Assembly: GCA_910579505.1 (NCBI GenBank)
Contig: CAJTTZ010000014.1
Coordinates: 1-64,000 of the forward strand
DNA: 64,000 nt
Origin: an uncultured Lachnospiraceae bacterium
GTDB taxonomy: Bacteria; Bacillota; Clostridia; Lachnospirales; Lachnospiraceae
Direction: 5' to 3'
Position numbers and translations under genes: made by a program. Shown one piece after another: positions 17,260 to 25,704 of the stretch; positions within the stretch are counted from its first letter, which is position 1; every line of letters begins with the position of its first letter. The notes below the pieces were generated by a model. It saw only the letters and a list, made by a program, of their open reading frames with translations. It had not been told where the DNA came from and did no database searches.

Positions 17260-17390
17260 CGCTATTTAATAGGGTGAAAAGAAGTTCTGGCCGCTCACAG
17301 CAATGGCTGTTTCGCGGAGAACTTCTAGATTTGCTTTGCAAATCACTTTCACCCAAGAGAATGCCCAAAATACGGGCATTCTCCGCCAAA
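17260..17390. repeat. Intercistronic palindromic element (type B, copy 1)
   Basis: Nested inverted repeats: GGGTGAAA (17272-17279) / TTTCACCC (17347-17354), inside it AGAAGTTCT (17280-17288) / AGAACTTCT (17318-17326), then a separate hairpin GAGAATGCCC (17357-17366) / GGGCATTCTC (17374-17383). It lies between the binding-protein and permease genes. The same parts occur at 29578-29634, so this is a dispersed repeat that could also stabilise or attenuate the transcript here. Confidence 0.75.
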
Positions 17391-17396
17391 TACCAT

Positions 17397-18752
17397 TTAA
17401 TAGTTTGCCGTAATCTTGTCCGCCGCCTCCTGCGCCTTTGCCAGCGCATCTTCAACAGAGCTGCTGCCAAATGCCACCGAGTTTATCATTTCGGGAATGA
17501 CGTCCGCGATGACTGCGTTAGTTCCCGGAAAGCTGGAGTCCACAATGAAGTCTGTCGGCGCATCAGGGTTAGCCGCCGACATGGCGCTCAGCTTTGCGCT
17601 GGCCTTGTAGGCATCCTTTTCCTGCACGGAATACGTGTAGGCCGGAAATCCGTTTGCCACGGACCATTCTAAAGCCGGACTGCTGCCCTCCGCGTTTTCT
17701 GTATTCCACCACTCGATAAATTTGTATGCCGCAGCCTTTTCCGCATCGCTCGCCGCTGTTGTGACAGAAAATCCCAGCACTTCAACAGAGTTCATGTCCC
17801 CGGCATCGCCAGTCGGTATCAGACCGATCCCGTAATTCACACCAGCCGTATCAAGCCCTGCCGTCACCCACGGACCGCCTACCGTCATGCCAATCTGTCC
17901 TGCGCTTGCCATGGAATCCGTATCTGCTTCCAGCGGGTTGTCTCCGTTCTGTACCATAGTCTGATACATATTTAAGAATTTTGCATAACCGCTGTTACCC
18001 TCAAAATTTGCCTTCCAGTTTCCGCTTTCACCCGTAACGGCAAGTCCGCCGAACCGCTGCATAATATGTGCGATCTGATAAGCGTAATCGTATGAAATGC
18101 CGGAGCCATACACATTTTTGCTCTCATCGGTCAGCTTCTGTGCATATTCAGCCCACTCATCCCACGTGGACGGCGGTGTTTCCGGGTCTAACCCCGCTGC
18201 CGTGAAGAGATCCTTATTCCAGTACATATAATATCCGACAATCTGAAACGGCACAAAATACAGCGTATCGCCCTCTGAGCAGTAGTCCAGATAAGACTGA
18301 ATAAAATCCGTCTTATCCAAATTTGTCTTTTCAAACACATCGCTGATGTCCTGCATATAATCGCCGTAAGTAAAGCGATAAGCGCTGGAGCTTAAGATCA
18401 TCGTCGGACCGGTTCCTGCCGCAAAAGCCGTGGAGAGCTGGCTGTCAAAATCTGCAGAAATATCCATCTCCACTGTAATACCGTCTGTGTTTTCTTCATT
18501 GTAGCGATTTACCAGATCCGTAAGCATATCACCGTCGGCTCCCGTAAAGCTGTTCCAGAATGTAACCTTGACAGATTCTGCCGCCGTCTGACTGTCTGCT
18601 TCAGGCTGCGTCTGTTCCCCTTCGCTCTCCTGCGCAGCCGGTTCTTTTTCTGCCTGAGGCGCCTCCGCTGCTTTTTCCGCCCCGCCGCATCCTGTAAATA
18701 AAGATATTGTCATTGCCGTTGTCAGTAAAATGCTTATCGCTCTCTTCTTCAT
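17397..18752 (-). CDS. Sugar-binding lipoprotein of ABC importer (CUT1)
   Basis: 451 residues. A lipoprotein signal with SLFTGCGG (cleavage before the Cys) is followed by an acidic linker and a type I extracellular solute-binding domain (VTFWNSFTGADGDML at the start). This anchored protein captures an oligosaccharide and hands it to the two permeases encoded downstream. The ATG follows GGAGGAAAGAGA; the 32-codon upstream extension runs through the operator region and is excluded. Co-transcription with a GH51 gene suggests arabino-oligosaccharides as cargo. The promoter and two operators lie just upstream. Confidence 0.92.
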   Translation of the reverse strand: MKKRAISILLTTAMTISLFTGCGGAEKAAEAPQAEKEPAAQESEGEQTQPEADSQTAAESVKVTFWNSFTGADGDMLTDLVNRYNEENTDGITVEMDISADFDSQLSTAFAAGTGPTMILSSSAYRFTYGDYMQDISDVFEKTNLDKTDFIQSYLDYCSEGDTLYFVPFQIVGYYMYWNKDLFTAAGLDPETPPSTWDEWAEYAQKLTDESKNVYGSGISYDYAYQIAHIMQRFGGLAVTGESGNWKANFEGNSGYAKFLNMYQTMVQNGDNPLEADTDSMASAGQIGMTVGGPWVTAGLDTAGVNYGIGLIPTGDAGDMNSVEVLGFSVTTAASDAEKAAAYKFIEWWNTENAEGSSPALEWSVANGFPAYTYSVQEKDAYKASAKLSAMSAANPDAPTDFIVDSSFPGTNAVIADVIPEMINSVAFGSSSVEDALAKAQEAADKITANY

Positions 18753-18798
18753 TCTCTTTCCTCCCTTTTTTTGCATTGTGGTGCTGATTATTTGTTGC

Positions 18799-18810
18799 GT
18801 ACACGTGTAC
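18799..18810. promoter_or_regulatory. Operator palindrome O2 of the arabinoside operon
   Basis: Perfect 12-bp palindrome GTACACGTGTAC in the untranslated leader of the binding-protein gene. It is identical to the one at 18843 and 44 bases away centre to centre, about four helical turns, so two repressor dimers would lie on the same face. Confidence 0.75.
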
Positions 18811-18842
18811 ATTTTTCCTGTAAAAATATGTACGCCTTGTGC

Positions 18843-18854
18843 GTACACGTGTAC
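18843..18854. promoter_or_regulatory. Operator palindrome O1 of the arabinoside operon
   Basis: Perfect 12-bp palindrome GTACACGTGTAC, beginning about 16 bases downstream of the -10 box, i.e. around +10 to +20 of the transcript. Symmetry with a central CG fits a LacI-family repressor site. Confidence 0.8.
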
Positions 18855-18869
18855 ATATGTGATAACTAC

Positions 18870-18898
18870 ATCATATGCTCCACGAACAAGCTTGTCAA
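18870..18898 (-). promoter_or_regulatory. Sigma-A-type promoter of the arabinoside operon
   Basis: Minus strand: TTGACA (18893-18898), 17-base spacer, TATGAT (18870-18875). Near-consensus strength, hence probably kept off by the two downstream operators. Confidence 0.85.
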
Positions 18899-18965
18899 GC
18901 CTGTTTGTGTAAAACCGTCATATTTCATTATTTTCTGCTCTCTGTTTTGTCTATTGTGCACGAAT

Positions 18966-19238
18966 ATGCCGCCTGTCTCTACCGTTTTCTGTCTCTACCA
19001 TATAAGCAGATTCGAAATGCTTCGCATTTCTCATTCGCGTTGCTCGCCATAAATCGGCACTGACAGTCTTGCATGCAAGCATGCCGCCTGTCCCTGCCGT
19101 TTTCTGTCTCTGCCATATAAGCAGATTCGAAATGCTTCGCATTTCTCATTCGCGTTGCTCGCCATAAATCGGCACTGACAGTCTTGCATGCAGGCATGCC
19201 GCCTGTCCCTGCCGTTTTCTGTCTCTGCTTATGCGCGC
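18966..19238. repeat. Tandem 115-bp repeat, two full copies and a partial third
   Basis: Copies start at 18966, 19081 and 19196 with a period of 115 bases; copies 1 and 2 differ at only a few positions. Each contains the mini-palindrome GAAATGCTTCGCATTTC and a TTGCATGCAAGCATGCC segment. Related sequence occurs at 30271-30394 and, in fragments, at 1127-1156. It fills most of the gap between the binding-protein promoter and the MGMT-like gene. Minus-strand frames through it are artefacts. Confidence 0.88.
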
Positions 19239-19254
19239 AAAAAGGGAGTGCCTT

Positions 19255-19611
19255 TTAGCACTCCCACTGGCATTTTCTCATATCCACGCACCCATTCTCT
19301 TTAAAAATAACGCCCTCTTCCTCCAACAGTTCCCGCTGTTTTGACCAGTTCGGCGCTGTGCGGCCCGCATGGTTGACGACCCTGTGGCACGGGTAATTCC
19401 CGAAATACTCAGCACAGCTTAAAATTTTCCCCACCAGCCGGGCGTTTTTCTCCCTGCCTACCAGTCTCGCGATCTGTCCGTAAGAAGCCACCTTGCCGGA
19501 GGGAATTTCCTCCACCACGGAAAGGATTTCGTAGGCAAGCAGTCTCCGTTGCTCCCCGATCTGCGCAGAACTGACATCCTCCGTCCATCCGGCGCCATCA
19601 TTGAACCGCAT
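19255..19611 (-). CDS. MGMT-like DNA-binding/alkyltransferase domain protein
   Basis: 118 residues, only the C-terminal half of an O6-methylguanine-DNA methyltransferase. PSGKVASYGQIARLVG is the DNA-binding wing helix-turn-helix, and NYPCHRVVNHAGR carries the reactive cysteine in the canonical PCHRV motif. Stand-alone domains of this size exist: with Cys they may repair alkylated guanine, with Trp they are the alkyltransferase-like sensors; here Cys is retained. The start overlaps the stop of the transglutaminase gene by 14 bases, so it is probably translated by coupling. No clear SD is seen, leaving the exact start uncertain. Confidence 0.82.
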   Translation of the reverse strand: MRFNDGAGWTEDVSSAQIGEQRRLLAYEILSVVEEIPSGKVASYGQIARLVGREKNARLVGKILSCAEYFGNYPCHRVVNHAGRTAPNWSKQRELLEEEGVIFKENGCVDMRKCQWEC

Positions 19612-20869
19612 ACCGCTGTCCCTCGCATTTCGGCAGGTTCACCGACAGTTCCCGCCTTACATGGGTATCCGCGTACGCTTCATCCGTCTTGTTGAAGTAA
19701 TCATACTGGCCACCTTCCGTGTCGTCCCAGGTCACATCGACATTATAATAGCCGTCATCCAGTCCGACAATATTCCACGCATGGTCTGTCCCCGCATAGC
19801 CTGTGCAGTAAAAGCAGGGGATGCCCGTCCTCTGCATCAGGTACTGATAAGCTCTGGCATATCCCGCGCACACGCTCTTTCCGTCCACCAGAGCACTGTA
19901 GGCGCTCTGGTTTTTATCTACGCCCTTATCGTACTCAACCCGCTCGATCAGAATATCGTGCAGCCGCCTCCCCTTCTCATTCACGCTCAGCCCCTGTACC
20001 TGCGACAAAATTTCATTGGTGATGTTATAAAATGTTTTTGAGGAAGCGGTGAGCTCCTCAAGCGTCATATTGAACTCCAGCTCCAGTTCGGCACAGATTT
20101 TATTCTGGTCATACTTACAGGTAAACACCGTATTGAGCCAGAAAAGCTCGGGATGATCGTTGTACACAGCCATAATTACATCTTTAAGTTCCGACACCGG
20201 CACTGCTTCAATGGGCACAAAAGCCGCGTTGTACGCGGCTGCATTGGCATAAATCTGCCGGTAAAGATGCTGTCCCTTCGAGTCTAACATCTGATAATAA
20301 GGATAAAAGATGGAATCAAAAGACAGATTGTCGCCTGTCTCACCATAGCCTAAATCACTTGTATACTCGCCGCCTTCCGCATCGGGCAACTCTTCGGACT
20401 TCTCTGTGATAGGCTGATAGCCGGATTTGCCGCTGACTGCTTCGGGAACACTCACATCCGACTCCGACGGCGGCTCGTAACCGTTCATACCCCTGACGCG
20501 CTCCCCACCGCGTCCTGTGCCGGAAGAACTCCTGTCCGGCTCCTCAGGCTGGCGCTGCACGGTCTGTCCGGCGCCCATCTCCTCCTCTTCCTCCGGCAGT
20601 GCAGAGTCGTCCTCCGGCGGCTCCCCTTCCACATCTGTCTCGGAGGACATATCGGACCGCATATCAAAGTCCGATGGTTCTTCATCCCCATAGGGTTCCG
20701 ACTCTTCCGCCGTCCCAGACTCCTCCTCCTTTGCAGGAAAACCGTCCCCGGAAAGCAGTGAGGAAAGGGTCTGCGTAATTCCCGGATTTACGGCAGATAA
20801 TATAATGAGCGCACACAATAATGCTGCCAGAACTCCTATGCCCACTATGATATTCTTCAGTATCTTCAT
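19598..20869 (-). CDS. Membrane-anchored transglutaminase-like protein
   Basis: 423 residues. One N-terminal membrane helix (about 5-27), then a long acidic, Ser/Glu/Pro-rich spacer to about 170, then a transglutaminase-like domain. The catalytic triad is recognisable as SVCAGYARAYQYL (Cys), GTDHAWNIV (His) and VDVTWDD (Asp). Such proteins act at the cell surface as cysteine proteases or cross-linkers; which applies here cannot be told. The ATG follows AGGGGCGCGATA and begins 11 bases after the GH13 stop, so it belongs to that transcript. Confidence 0.82.
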   Translation of the reverse strand: MKILKNIIVGIGVLAALLCALIILSAVNPGITQTLSSLLSGDGFPAKEEESGTAEESEPYGDEEPSDFDMRSDMSSETDVEGEPPEDDSALPEEEEEMGAGQTVQRQPEEPDRSSSGTGRGGERVRGMNGYEPPSESDVSVPEAVSGKSGYQPITEKSEELPDAEGGEYTSDLGYGETGDNLSFDSIFYPYYQMLDSKGQHLYRQIYANAAAYNAAFVPIEAVPVSELKDVIMAVYNDHPELFWLNTVFTCKYDQNKICAELELEFNMTLEELTASSKTFYNITNEILSQVQGLSVNEKGRRLHDILIERVEYDKGVDKNQSAYSALVDGKSVCAGYARAYQYLMQRTGIPCFYCTGYAGTDHAWNIVGLDDGYYNVDVTWDDTEGGQYDYFNKTDEAYADTHVRRELSVNLPKCEGQRYAVQ

Positions 20870-20880
20870 TATCGCGCCCC

Positions 20881-23010
20881 TCAGAAAAATTTTAAAAATT
20901 TCCGCACCTTTGGCTTTTGATGCCTCAATATAATTGCCGACGTTGGCGGCATAGTTACCTTCACTTTGCCGGAAATAACAGGATACTGCTTCGGCTCCGT
21001 GGAATAGCCTTCCGATGTCGTCAGCATCAGGCAATTGAGTACACACTCCTTCGGAATGCCAAGATACCACACGGACACTTCTTTCGTAACCTCATAATCG
21101 TTATTATTGACAAGAATCACCGACTGCGCCTCTTTGTTAAATCTGCCGTAACCGATCACATTGTATTCGGCATACAGGTACTTAAGTGAGCCCGTCAGAA
21201 ATTCCTTGTGTGTCTTATGAATACGGATAATATCTTTATGGAAAGCAATCAGTTCCTTATCTTCATGTCCCCAGGGATACGTCCGCCTGTTATCCGGATC
21301 GGTGAAGCCGCAGACGCCCGCCTCATCCCCGTAGTAGATCGTCGGCGCGCCCGGCCATGTCATCTGGATCACCACCGCCTCACGAAGCACCGCTTTATTT
21401 ACTCCCTCGTCCGCCGCCCGCGGCCCAAGCGTATTCGTCCTGCCTACCTTGTGATTCGTTCTGGTAAGGAACCTTGAATGGTCGTGATTGGACAGTTCGT
21501 TCATCGCCACCAAAAGTGACGGCATGGTAAAAGCTGCGTAGTGATGCCTCATAGCGCCCCAGAAACTGTCGGCATTGCCCCGCATATCTTCTCTATAATC
21601 ATCGCTGTGCTTCTGCATTCCCGTCAAAAACCAGGTCACCGGCTCCATAAAGGCGTCATAGTTCATAACCGTATCCCATTCCTGACCCTGCAGCCAGTCC
21701 AGGGGGCTGCCGTAATGCTCCGCCAGTATAATCGCATTTGGATTCGCCATCTTAACCGTCTTGCGAAATTCTTTCCAGAAACTATGGTTAAACTCCGGGG
21801 TATGACCCAGATCTGCCGCCACGTCCAAACGCCAGCCATCCGCATTGTAAGGCGGAGATACCCATTTTCTTCCAATATAAAGCACATAATCCAAAAGCTG
21901 TCTGGAATTTTCATAATTCAGCTTCGGCAGTGTATCATGCCCCCACCAGCCGTCATAAGAACCATTATAGGGGAATTTATTCTCATCATGGAACTGGAAA
22001 TAACTGTGATAAGGACTTTCTTTATCAATATAGGCGCCCTTTTCATAGCCCGGCGCATTCTCATAAATCCTTTCCCTGTCCAGCCATTTATTGAAAGAGC
22101 CGCAGTGGTTGAACACGCCGTCCAGAATGACTTTCATGCCTCTTCTGTGCGCTTCTTTCACCACCTCCGCAAAGAGCTCATTGCTTGCCTCCAGATTTTC
22201 TTTGTTGGAGACGCGATCAATATACCGGGTCGCAAAGCGGTTCTCTGTCTGCTCCGGTTTCAGCAGCTCTCCCTCGTCATGCACAATCTTCCCGAAGTGA
22301 GGGTCGATATAGTCATAATCCTGTATATCATACTTGTGGTTAGAAGGAGAAACAAACAGCGGATTAAAATAAATCACATCCACGCCCAGATCCTGCAGAT
22401 AATCCATCTTGTCGAGGACGCCCTGCAAATCGCCGCCGTAAAACTCGCGCACACCCATAGCTGCCGGGTACTTATCCCAGTCCTCCACTCTGACCGTTTT
22501 ATCCCCGATATACTGGTACTCGTTCGTCAGAACATCGTTGGTGGGATCGCCGTTATAAAAGCGGTCCACGTAAATCTGATAAAACACCGCGCCTTTCGCC
22601 CAATCAGGCGTTTTAAAGCCCGGAATGACATGAAACTGATAATACTCGTTGGTATCCTTCGTTACGCCCCGCCTATCATAAAAACAGGAAAGTTTCCCCG
22701 CGTGTACTTCAAAATAATAACTCAGCTTCTCGTTCTCAAGCTGAACCGTGTGCGAATAATAATCGAAGTAGTCGTCCGATTCCGTCTTGAACATGAGATG
22801 TTTCACATTCTTGTGTACAAAAAACACTTTATCAATATTATTTTTTGCAGCCCGAAAACGCACAGTAATCTCGCCGTAAGCGCTTGGCTCCATCGGCGAT
22901 ACATAGTCTTCGGACATATCCGTAAATAGGGCTTTCCTGTTAAAAACCGGGCGCATTCCCGAAAAATACTGCTGATTCTTTTCTGCCTTCTGAAATTGAT
23001 TAATATCCAT
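20881..23010 (-). CDS. GH13 alpha-amylase family enzyme (neopullulanase-like)
   Basis: 709 residues, no signal peptide. An N-terminal beta domain (about 40-130, like CBM34 of neopullulanases and cyclomaltodextrinases) precedes the GH13 barrel. Catalytic residues are in place: Asp396 in DGWRLDVAAD, Glu431 in IILAEHYG and Asp510 in LSNHDHSRF. This architecture normally hydrolyses maltodextrins, cyclodextrins or pullulan inside the cell. The ATG follows AAAGGCTGATT, dropping 24 upstream codons. It heads a three-gene unit with the transglutaminase and MGMT-like proteins, an unexpected association. Confidence 0.9.
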   Translation of the reverse strand: MDINQFQKAEKNQQYFSGMRPVFNRKALFTDMSEDYVSPMEPSAYGEITVRFRAAKNNIDKVFFVHKNVKHLMFKTESDDYFDYYSHTVQLENEKLSYYFEVHAGKLSCFYDRRGVTKDTNEYYQFHVIPGFKTPDWAKGAVFYQIYVDRFYNGDPTNDVLTNEYQYIGDKTVRVEDWDKYPAAMGVREFYGGDLQGVLDKMDYLQDLGVDVIYFNPLFVSPSNHKYDIQDYDYIDPHFGKIVHDEGELLKPEQTENRFATRYIDRVSNKENLEASNELFAEVVKEAHRRGMKVILDGVFNHCGSFNKWLDRERIYENAPGYEKGAYIDKESPYHSYFQFHDENKFPYNGSYDGWWGHDTLPKLNYENSRQLLDYVLYIGRKWVSPPYNADGWRLDVAADLGHTPEFNHSFWKEFRKTVKMANPNAIILAEHYGSPLDWLQGQEWDTVMNYDAFMEPVTWFLTGMQKHSDDYREDMRGNADSFWGAMRHHYAAFTMPSLLVAMNELSNHDHSRFLTRTNHKVGRTNTLGPRAADEGVNKAVLREAVVIQMTWPGAPTIYYGDEAGVCGFTDPDNRRTYPWGHEDKELIAFHKDIIRIHKTHKEFLTGSLKYLYAEYNVIGYGRFNKEAQSVILVNNNDYEVTKEVSVWYLGIPKECVLNCLMLTTSEGYSTEPKQYPVISGKVKVTMPPTSAIILRHQKPKVRKFLKFF

Positions 23011-23110
23011 AATCAGCCTTTCTTTGAAAATGAGAACAATATATGGATATTTTATCCTATATATTGTGGATGCGCAACCCACAATTCTTGCACAAAACTA
23101 TGGCAAAGTA

Positions 23111-23138
23111 AAAAAGACAGTCGTTAAACTGTCTTTTT
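23111..23138. terminator. Bidirectional hairpin terminator
   Basis: Perfect 11-bp stem AAAAAGACAGT (23111-23121) / ACTGTCTTTTT (23128-23138) with loop CGTTAA, between ftsH (ending at 23296) and the GH13 gene. It should end ftsH-cluster transcripts. The rest of 23011-23295 is AT-rich with no gene. Confidence 0.88.
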
Positions 23139-23295
23139 TAGAGAAGGTATTTCTTTCTTATGGGGTATAGCAAAAAACTATATAATGTATTGGGGGGTTA
23201 CAAGTAGTATATTAGCATACCCCCTGTCTGTCTACAATACCAAGGATTCACAAATATTACAATTTTGCATATCCGTTTTTGTGCATTATGCACAA

Positions 23296-25155
23296 TCACT
23301 GCTGTTCTCCAACCCGCTCCCCCGGTTCTTCGGGCTGGGGATAGTAGGTATCAAAGAGCGCCTCGAACTCCGCACGGTTAATTTTTTCTTTCTCCAAAAG
23401 GAGTTTCGCGCACTTATGCAGCACATCCTCATGCTCCATGATAATATCTTTTGCTTTCTGATAACATTCGTCTATGATAGTTTTTACTTCCCGGTCAATC
23501 TCCCCGGAAACCAGTTCGCTGTGATTTTTCGCGTGTGCAAGGTCCCTGCCGATAAACACCTCGTCGTCGTCATCATCATAATTAATCACGCCGATATTGT
23601 CGGACATACCGTATCTGGTTACCATCCTGCGGGCGACCTTGGTAGCTTTCTTGATATCGCTGGACGCGCCCGTTGTGATATCGTCGAAGATGATTTCCTC
23701 CGCAATGCGGCCTCCCAGGGACACCATAATATCTTCGGTCATTTTTCCTTTTGTGAGGAACATCTCATCTTTCTCAGGAAGCGGCATGGTGTATCCTGCT
23801 GCCCCGAGTCCCGTAGGGATAATGGAAACGGTGTAAACCGGTCCCACATCCGGCAGCACATGGAAGAGAATCGCATGCCCTGCTTCGTGATAAGCCGTAA
23901 TTTTCTTTTCTTTCTCCGAAATGATGCGGCTCTTCTTCTCCGCACCGATTCCTACTTTTATAAACGCTTTCTTGATGTCTTCCTGCTTTACAAACGCCCG
24001 CTGTTCCATGGCTGCGTTGATTGCCGCCTCATTTAACAGGTTCTCCAGATCCGCTCCCGTAAAGCCCGCCGTAGTCTGGGCAATCTGCTGCAGGTCCACA
24101 TCGTCGCCAAGGGGCTTGTTCTTGGCATGTACTCTTAAGATATCTTCCCTGCCCCGCACATCCGGGGAGACCACGGTAATCTTCCTGTCGAAGCGCCCCG
24201 GGCGGAGGATTGCAGGATCCAGAATATCCACACGGTTCGTTGCAGCCATCACGATAATGCCTTCGTTGACGCCAAAACCGTCCATCTCTACCAGAAGCTG
24301 ATTTAACGTCTGCTCCCTTTCGTCGTGACCGCCGCCCATGCCGGTACCACGCCGTCTCGCCACCGCATCAATCTCATCAATAAAAATAATACAGGGTGCA
24401 TGGCGTTTCGCCTCCGCAAACATATCACGGACACGGGACGCACCCACACCGACAAACATTTCCACAAAATCTGACCCGGAAATACTGAAGAAAGGTACAT
24501 TCGCCTCTCCCGCAATCGCTTTGGCAAGAAGCGTCTTACCCGTACCCGGCGCACCCTCTAAAAGCACGCCCTTAGGGATCCTCGCCCCCACTTTGGTAAA
24601 CTTGCCCGGCTCCCTGAGAAACTCCACAATCTCTTGCAGTTCCTCCTTTTCTTCCTTCAAACCCGCCACTTCGTTCAGCGTGATCTTATTTTCCCCGCCC
24701 ATGGTAAGTCTGGCGCGGCTTTTTCCAAAGTTCATCATTTTGCCGCCACCACCGCCGGCATTCTGGGAATTCATCATGACAAAGAAGAAAACGCAGACCA
24801 CCACCACAATCAAAATCGGCAGGACGCTGTTCAAAAACCAGCTCTCCTCCGGCACGCTTTCCACAGAGCAGTCAATGCCGTGCTCTCTGACGATATTCTC
24901 CATCTCTGTCACATCCGTCACATAGAGAATTTTCTCCTCGCCGCTCTTGAGAATCACTTTCAGAGATCCCGTGGGCGTATCCTTATTCGGACAGACCGTC
25001 ACCACCGCAACCTCATTTTTTTCCATCTGCCTCTCAAATTCGCCTCTGGTATAGCCGCTGTTCGGCACGCGCAGCGTCCCTACCCACACCGTAAACAGCA
25101 GAAGGCAGATGATAATTACAAAATACAGATAAAAACTTCTACCACTCTTGTTCAT
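23296..25155 (-). CDS. ftsH: ATP-dependent zinc metalloprotease FtsH
   Basis: 619 residues. Two N-terminal membrane helices (about 8-26 and 110-128) flank an external domain. The AAA+ module has Walker A GAPGTGKT (201-208), Walker B FIDEIDA and the SRH; the M41 peptidase has HEAGH (423-427). It is a membrane hexamer that degrades misfolded membrane proteins and regulators. ATG-25155 follows GAGGAATTATTTA. It follows hpt by 24 bases, an order (tilS-hpt-ftsH) conserved across Firmicutes. The C-terminal tail is short and acidic. Confidence 0.98.
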   Translation of the reverse strand: MNKSGRSFYLYFVIIICLLLFTVWVGTLRVPNSGYTRGEFERQMEKNEVAVVTVCPNKDTPTGSLKVILKSGEEKILYVTDVTEMENIVREHGIDCSVESVPEESWFLNSVLPILIVVVVCVFFFVMMNSQNAGGGGGKMMNFGKSRARLTMGGENKITLNEVAGLKEEKEELQEIVEFLREPGKFTKVGARIPKGVLLEGAPGTGKTLLAKAIAGEANVPFFSISGSDFVEMFVGVGASRVRDMFAEAKRHAPCIIFIDEIDAVARRRGTGMGGGHDEREQTLNQLLVEMDGFGVNEGIIVMAATNRVDILDPAILRPGRFDRKITVVSPDVRGREDILRVHAKNKPLGDDVDLQQIAQTTAGFTGADLENLLNEAAINAAMEQRAFVKQEDIKKAFIKVGIGAEKKSRIISEKEKKITAYHEAGHAILFHVLPDVGPVYTVSIIPTGLGAAGYTMPLPEKDEMFLTKGKMTEDIMVSLGGRIAEEIIFDDITTGASSDIKKATKVARRMVTRYGMSDNIGVINYDDDDDEVFIGRDLAHAKNHSELVSGEIDREVKTIIDECYQKAKDIIMEHEDVLHKCAKLLLEKEKINRAEFEALFDTYYPQPEEPGERVGEQQ

Positions 25156-25179
25156 TAAATAATTCCTCTACTCCAGTTT

Positions 25180-25704
25180 TCAGTCAAATTTCACTATCCC
25201 GATATAGGGCAGATTGCGGTATTTCTGGTCATAATCCAGACCGTATCCCACCACAAATTCATCCGGGATCTCAAATCCCGTGTAATCCACTCTCACATCC
25301 ACCACACGTCTGTCGGGTTTATCCAGAAGCGTACAGAGCCTTACATCCGCAGGTCCCCTGCTCCTGAGCATATCTAACAGATAACTCAGTGTTCGCCCGG
25401 AATCCACGATATCCTCAATCACAATTACGTGCTTATCATTTAAGGGTTCATCCAGGTCCTTCACAATCCTGACCACACCGCTTGACTGGGTATCCCCACC
25501 GTAACTTGATACCGACATAAAGTCAATAGAAACCGGCACCTTAATACGTTTCGCCAGCTCACACATAAAAAAACTGCCGCCTTTTAACACGCATACCAAA
25601 TGTACCTGTTTTCCGGCATAATCTCTGGAAATCTGATCACCGATCTCCTGAATCCTCTTATCAATGTCTTCCTCAGCCAACAATACTTCTATCCGTTCCG
25701 CCAT
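25180..25704 (-). CDS. hpt: Hypoxanthine phosphoribosyltransferase
   Basis: 174 residues, normal length. The PRPP-binding motif is VIVIEDIVDSGRTL, and the flexible-loop SSYGGDTQSSG is present. It converts hypoxanthine (and guanine) plus PRPP to IMP/GMP for purine salvage. The ATG follows GAGGAGGAAACT and lies 32 bases inside the end of tilS, so the two are translationally coupled. It sits in the tilS-hpt-ftsH block. Confidence 0.96.
   Translation of the reverse strand: MAERIEVLLAEEDIDKRIQEIGDQISRDYAGKQVHLVCVLKGGSFFMCELAKRIKVPVSIDFMSVSSYGGDTQSSGVVRIVKDLDEPLNDKHVIVIEDIVDSGRTLSYLLDMLRSRGPADVRLCTLLDKPDRRVVDVRVDYTGFEIPDEFVVGYGLDYDQKYRNLPYIGIVKFD

Noticed and set aside
16340..17470. Longer version of the MalF-type permease with 82 extra N-terminal residues
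   Set aside because: The extension runs through the palindromic repeat, is an Arg-rich artefact, and a good RBS lies before the internal ATG.
18951..19197. Minus-strand frames reading MRNAKHFESAY repeatedly
   Set aside because: They lie entirely in the 115-bp tandem repeat, lack ribosome binding sites and repeat with its period; they are translation artefacts of the DNA repeat.
18966..19238. Possible CRISPR array
   Set aside because: The repeated unit is 115 bases with no unique spacers between short repeats, and no cas genes are present.
21541..22929. 462-codon plus-strand frame opposite the GH13 gene
   Set aside because: The minus-strand frame has complete GH13 catalytic motifs; the plus-strand translation is rich in Ile/Arg/His and has no domain or RBS. 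It is a shadow.
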